DNA of 8,525 nt from Bacteroidia bacterium. Its GTDB lineage: Bacteria; Bacteroidota; Bacteroidia; Bacteroidales; UBA12481. Below the pieces are notes generated by a model. It was given only the letters and a program-made list of their open reading frames with translations. It searched no databases and was not told where the DNA came from. The stretch lies in the NCBI GenBank assembly GCA_026391235.1, contig JAPLDV010000571.1, positions 1-8,525 of the forward strand. The letters run 5' to 3'. Positions 6,461 through 8,525 of the stretch are shown in pieces. Both the position numbers and the translations under genes were made by a program. Each line of letters begins with the position of its first letter. The stretch's first letter is position 1.

Positions 6461-8525
6461 ACTGCTATTAAAGTTACAAACCCATAGGCCGGAACAGTTA
6501 CATTGTTGTTGACTGTTCCAGCCGGTATCTCTTCAATCTTGCAGATATTCAGCGATTTGGGATTTCCTTCCGGCCACAATAACCTTACGGTTTCGTCCTT
6601 ATCCGATACCGAACGTAAGCGGATGATAACCGTTTTGCCTTCCGATGTGGATTTGAGGACCGACACGGAAATAGCAGGAGAACCTTCCAGAGCGATCATT
6701 GGTTTGGAAATGGCATTTGCATTGGCCGCGACGTGCACCAGCGGCTGTGCCTGTTCAAGGCCAAAACGGTTGGCAGCGGCAGCATCATAGGGACCGTGCG
6801 GCAGGATGCTGTATCGGAATTTGACCGGGCCGTCCTGTGTCAGCGGGAAGTTTGTGAACCAGTGATTGTTCATCACCCATGAGTATATAATGGAGCTGGG
6901 CTCGAGCTTGCGGAGCCAGGGTTTCCGTTCCCCGCTCCAGCTGCCGGTTTGGTTGGCCGTCATCCCGCCGCTTTCAATAAGCGCGGCATCGGGCGAACAC
7001 CAGGTTACACCATCCTTTTGGCTGGAAATATCGGCCCAACGTTGCATGGTGAGCCAGTTGCGGTTGGCTGCGGCCCACTGATCGTCCTCCACGCGCATCA
7101 CGCCCCAGGGGATGTCGACGCGGGTAGTGGCTTGCGGAATGTCGAACCCGAATCCGAAATGTATACCATCCTTTGCCGGCAGCGGCAGCTTGTCCACCAC
7201 ATTGGCAATCTCCACCCAGGGCAGGCTATAAACCAGGCGCACCGACCGGGTGACGGTGCGACAGCCGGCCGCTTTGGATGTCACGCGCAATTCCACGACC
7301 AGCGGTCCGGATTCGACAGCAGAGATAGTCATAACAGAATCAGGCAGGGCGTTGTCGCTGTCGCCGGGCATCCAGCGGAAGGCGTTGAGTCCGCCGTTGA
7401 CCTTTGCATCCGCGAAGTTGCGGCCGGTGGCGAGGTTAATGAGCCGGGTAATGTTGCCGGTAACAGGGTCAATTGTTACTTGAAGTTGCCGGTTGTCAGT
7501 TGTCAGTCCGTCTATTTTACAGCCCTCTGTCAGCTGACATTTGCCGGGCACCACGCGGTAATGTCGAGAGCCGAACGCGGGAATATCCGAAGCCAGAAAC
7601 GCCAGTTCACCGGTCGAGAGCCTCTGGGCAGGTACATCATTGCCCTGATCATCAGTAACACGGTCCCCGCGCAGGCTTTCAGCCACTGAAAGCGTTACCA
7701 GTCCGCCGTGGGCCCAGGAGAGCGTGTTGAACACTGATACGCCTCCATTGGCCGGACCCTCGGCCGGTCCAAGCGCCCCGGAGGATTTGTCGGTCGCGGG
7801 TGCCAGGGCCTCATCCAAAAGGTTCCGTGAGCGGTCGTCAGCCTCGCGGAAGTAGCTCTGCTTAACCTTCCAAATGGCATCCTGGAAATACGGTTCGGTG
7901 GGATTCTCAGCGCACCAGGTATGTTCAGTACCAAGAGCAATGTAGCGCCAGGCTTCGCTAAAATCAGCTTGCGGCGCAGGCTGTCCCGGATGCAGCATGG
8001 TCCACATAGTTTCGGCCTGCACGAGCCGCTCTTTGGCATTGCGGTTGATGGCGGTCAGGCCAGCTGCAGTCCCCAACCCATCGGTCCAGTATTCGGTGAA
8101 ATCGCCTTTAACCGTTGGGAGCTTATCCCCATATTTTGTTTCAATCATCTGCATTATCTCGCTGGCTCCTGCGATTTCAAGGTGAGGGAAGGCATATTCT
8201 TCGTTCCACTTCCTGACAGCATCAGAGAGATCAGCATCCAATGGACAATTATCCCAAAGCGACCAGGAAACAACATAATAATCGTATGGATAATCTTTTC
8301 GTTCTCTTTCATTCAAAGCCTTAAGGAAATTGACATTGGCACTACCTGTTTTTATCACTGGCGGTACTTTATCAGGGTCGCGCTGACCGAACCATGGACG
8401 TCCGGTGGCGCCACCTTTGTTCATGCTGCCGCTGTTACCATACATCCCGGGCTGGAAGAAAAGTATCTTCGATTTTTTATCAGGACCCACCCACCAGAAG
8501 GGCTTCTCATCCAGTGCATGTGTAT
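6454..8525 (-). CDS. Glycoside hydrolase family 38 (alpha-mannosidase-like), N-terminus outside window
   Basis: The frame runs from the right edge to the TAA at 6456-6454, about 689 codons. The GTG at 8490 is not the start: the frame continues upstream through DEKPFWW to the window edge. Counting from that GTG, residues 1-120 are the end of the GH38 catalytic barrel (SWSLWDN at 75-81; the WN of the conserved substrate-end helix at 95-96). Residues about 125-230 are the helical middle domain (GDFTEYW at 129-135, EHTW at 189-192). A Gly/Ala/Pro-rich linker (about 231-250) leads to the large beta-sandwich C-terminal domain (about 250-678). GH38 enzymes hydrolyse alpha-mannosides using an Asp nucleophile, which would lie outside this window, so activity cannot be judged. 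Residues 317-336 look like a repeat-derived insertion. The gene lies upstream of hflKC on the same strand, separated by about 230 bases. Confidence 0.9.
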   Translation of the reverse strand, partial: THALDEKPFWWVGPDKKSKILFFQPGMYGNSGSMNKGGATGRPWFGQRDPDKVPPVIKTGSANVNFLKALNERERKDYPYDYYVVSWSLWDNCPLDADLSDAVRKWNEEYAFPHLEIAGASEIMQMIETKYGDKLPTVKGDFTEYWTDGLGTAAGLTAINRNAKERLVQAETMWTMLHPGQPAPQADFSEAWRYIALGTEHTWCAENPTEPYFQDAIWKVKQSYFREADDRSRNLLDEALAPATDKSSGALGPAEGPANGGVSVFNTLSWAHGGLVTLSVAESLRGDRVTDDQGNDVPAQRLSTGELAFLASDIPAFGSRHYRVVPGKCQLTEGCKIDGLTTDNRQLQVTIDPVTGNITRLINLATGRNFADAKVNGGLNAFRWMPGDSDNALPDSVMTISAVESGPLVVELRVTSKAAGCRTVTRSVRLVYSLPWVEIANVVDKLPLPAKDGIHFGFGFDIPQATTRVDIPWGVMRVEDDQWAAANRNWLTMQRWADISSQKDGVTWCSPDAALIESGGMTANQTGSWSGERKPWLRKLEPSSIIYSWVMNNHWFTNFPLTQDGPVKFRYSILPHGPYDAAAANRFGLEQAQPLVHVAANANAISKPMIALEGSPAISVSVLKSTSEGKTVIIRLRSVSDKDETVRLLWPEGNPKSLNICKIEEIPAGTVNNNVTVPAYGFVTLIAVW
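7485..7507. repeat. Heptamer tandem repeat (ACTGACA units) inside the GH38 gene
   Basis: On the + strand GTTGCCG (7485-7491), GTTGTCA (7492-7498) and GTTGTCA (7499-7505) stand in tandem, followed by GT. On the coding strand this reads as ACTGACA units encoding LTTDNRQL. A perfect 12-base palindrome TGTCAGCTGACA lies 20 bases further on at 7528-7539 and carries the same GTCAG/CTGAC core. The whole stretch of about 60 bases is read in frame through the enzyme. Confidence 0.8.

Noticed and set aside
6949..7689. 246-codon + strand frame opposite the GH38 gene
   Set aside because: It is antisense to a clearly homologous GH38 coding region in G+C-rich DNA, where stop codons are rare in other frames; its His/Gly-rich translation resembles no family.
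8488..8490. GTG as start of the GH38 gene
   Set aside because: The frame stays open to the window edge with GH38-like residues upstream (DEKPFWW), and the catalytic barrel would be decapitated.

Overview
The window looks like chromosome of a member of the Bacteroidota, most likely an environmental or gut Bacteroidales/Marinilabiliales-type lineage. This is an inference. It rests on the mix of carbohydrate-related genes (GH38 mannosidase, CBM9-like protein, SGNH hydrolase, TIM-barrel sugar isomerase), A-rich leaders that mostly lack a clear Shine-Dalgarno sequence, and two kinds of short tandem repeat that I associate with such genomes. I see no tRNA, rRNA, CRISPR array, transposase or phage gene.

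Left part, + strand (1-3267). A uroporphyrinogen-decarboxylase-like protein enters from the left edge with its N-terminus missing. After 43 bases comes a secreted SGNH/GDSL hydrolase with a GTG start. A gap of about 280 bases follows, carrying a cluster of ACGCGGAT units and no convincing gene. Then comes a tight run: a DUF1801 (YdhG-like) protein, a 5'-truncated remnant of an M23 metallopeptidase, and a complete CBM9-like protein, each junction only 4 bases long. The M23 remnant keeps the C-terminal HxH motif but has lost the rest of the enzyme.

Right part, - strand (3367-8525). In transcription order this holds the C-terminal two-thirds or so of a GH38 alpha-mannosidase-like enzyme running in from the right edge, a possible 42-residue ORF overlapping its stop codon, the hflK-hflC pair (3 bases apart), and a sugar phosphate isomerase/epimerase-like TIM barrel. 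The two halves converge at about 3268-3366, where I see no convincing terminator.

Functionally, most genes fit glycan or sugar use: GH38 trimming of mannosides, SGNH deacylation, CBM9-like sugar binding, and a cytoplasmic isomerase. HflK/HflC is a membrane-quality-control module that is probably only a neighbour. No undescribed multi-gene system is convincingly present. The most notable points are the M23 remnant, the heptamer repeat translated inside the GH38 enzyme, the ACGCGGAT cluster, the HxD (not HxC) motif in the URO-D-like protein, and a strong G+C hump in the middle of the GH38 gene.
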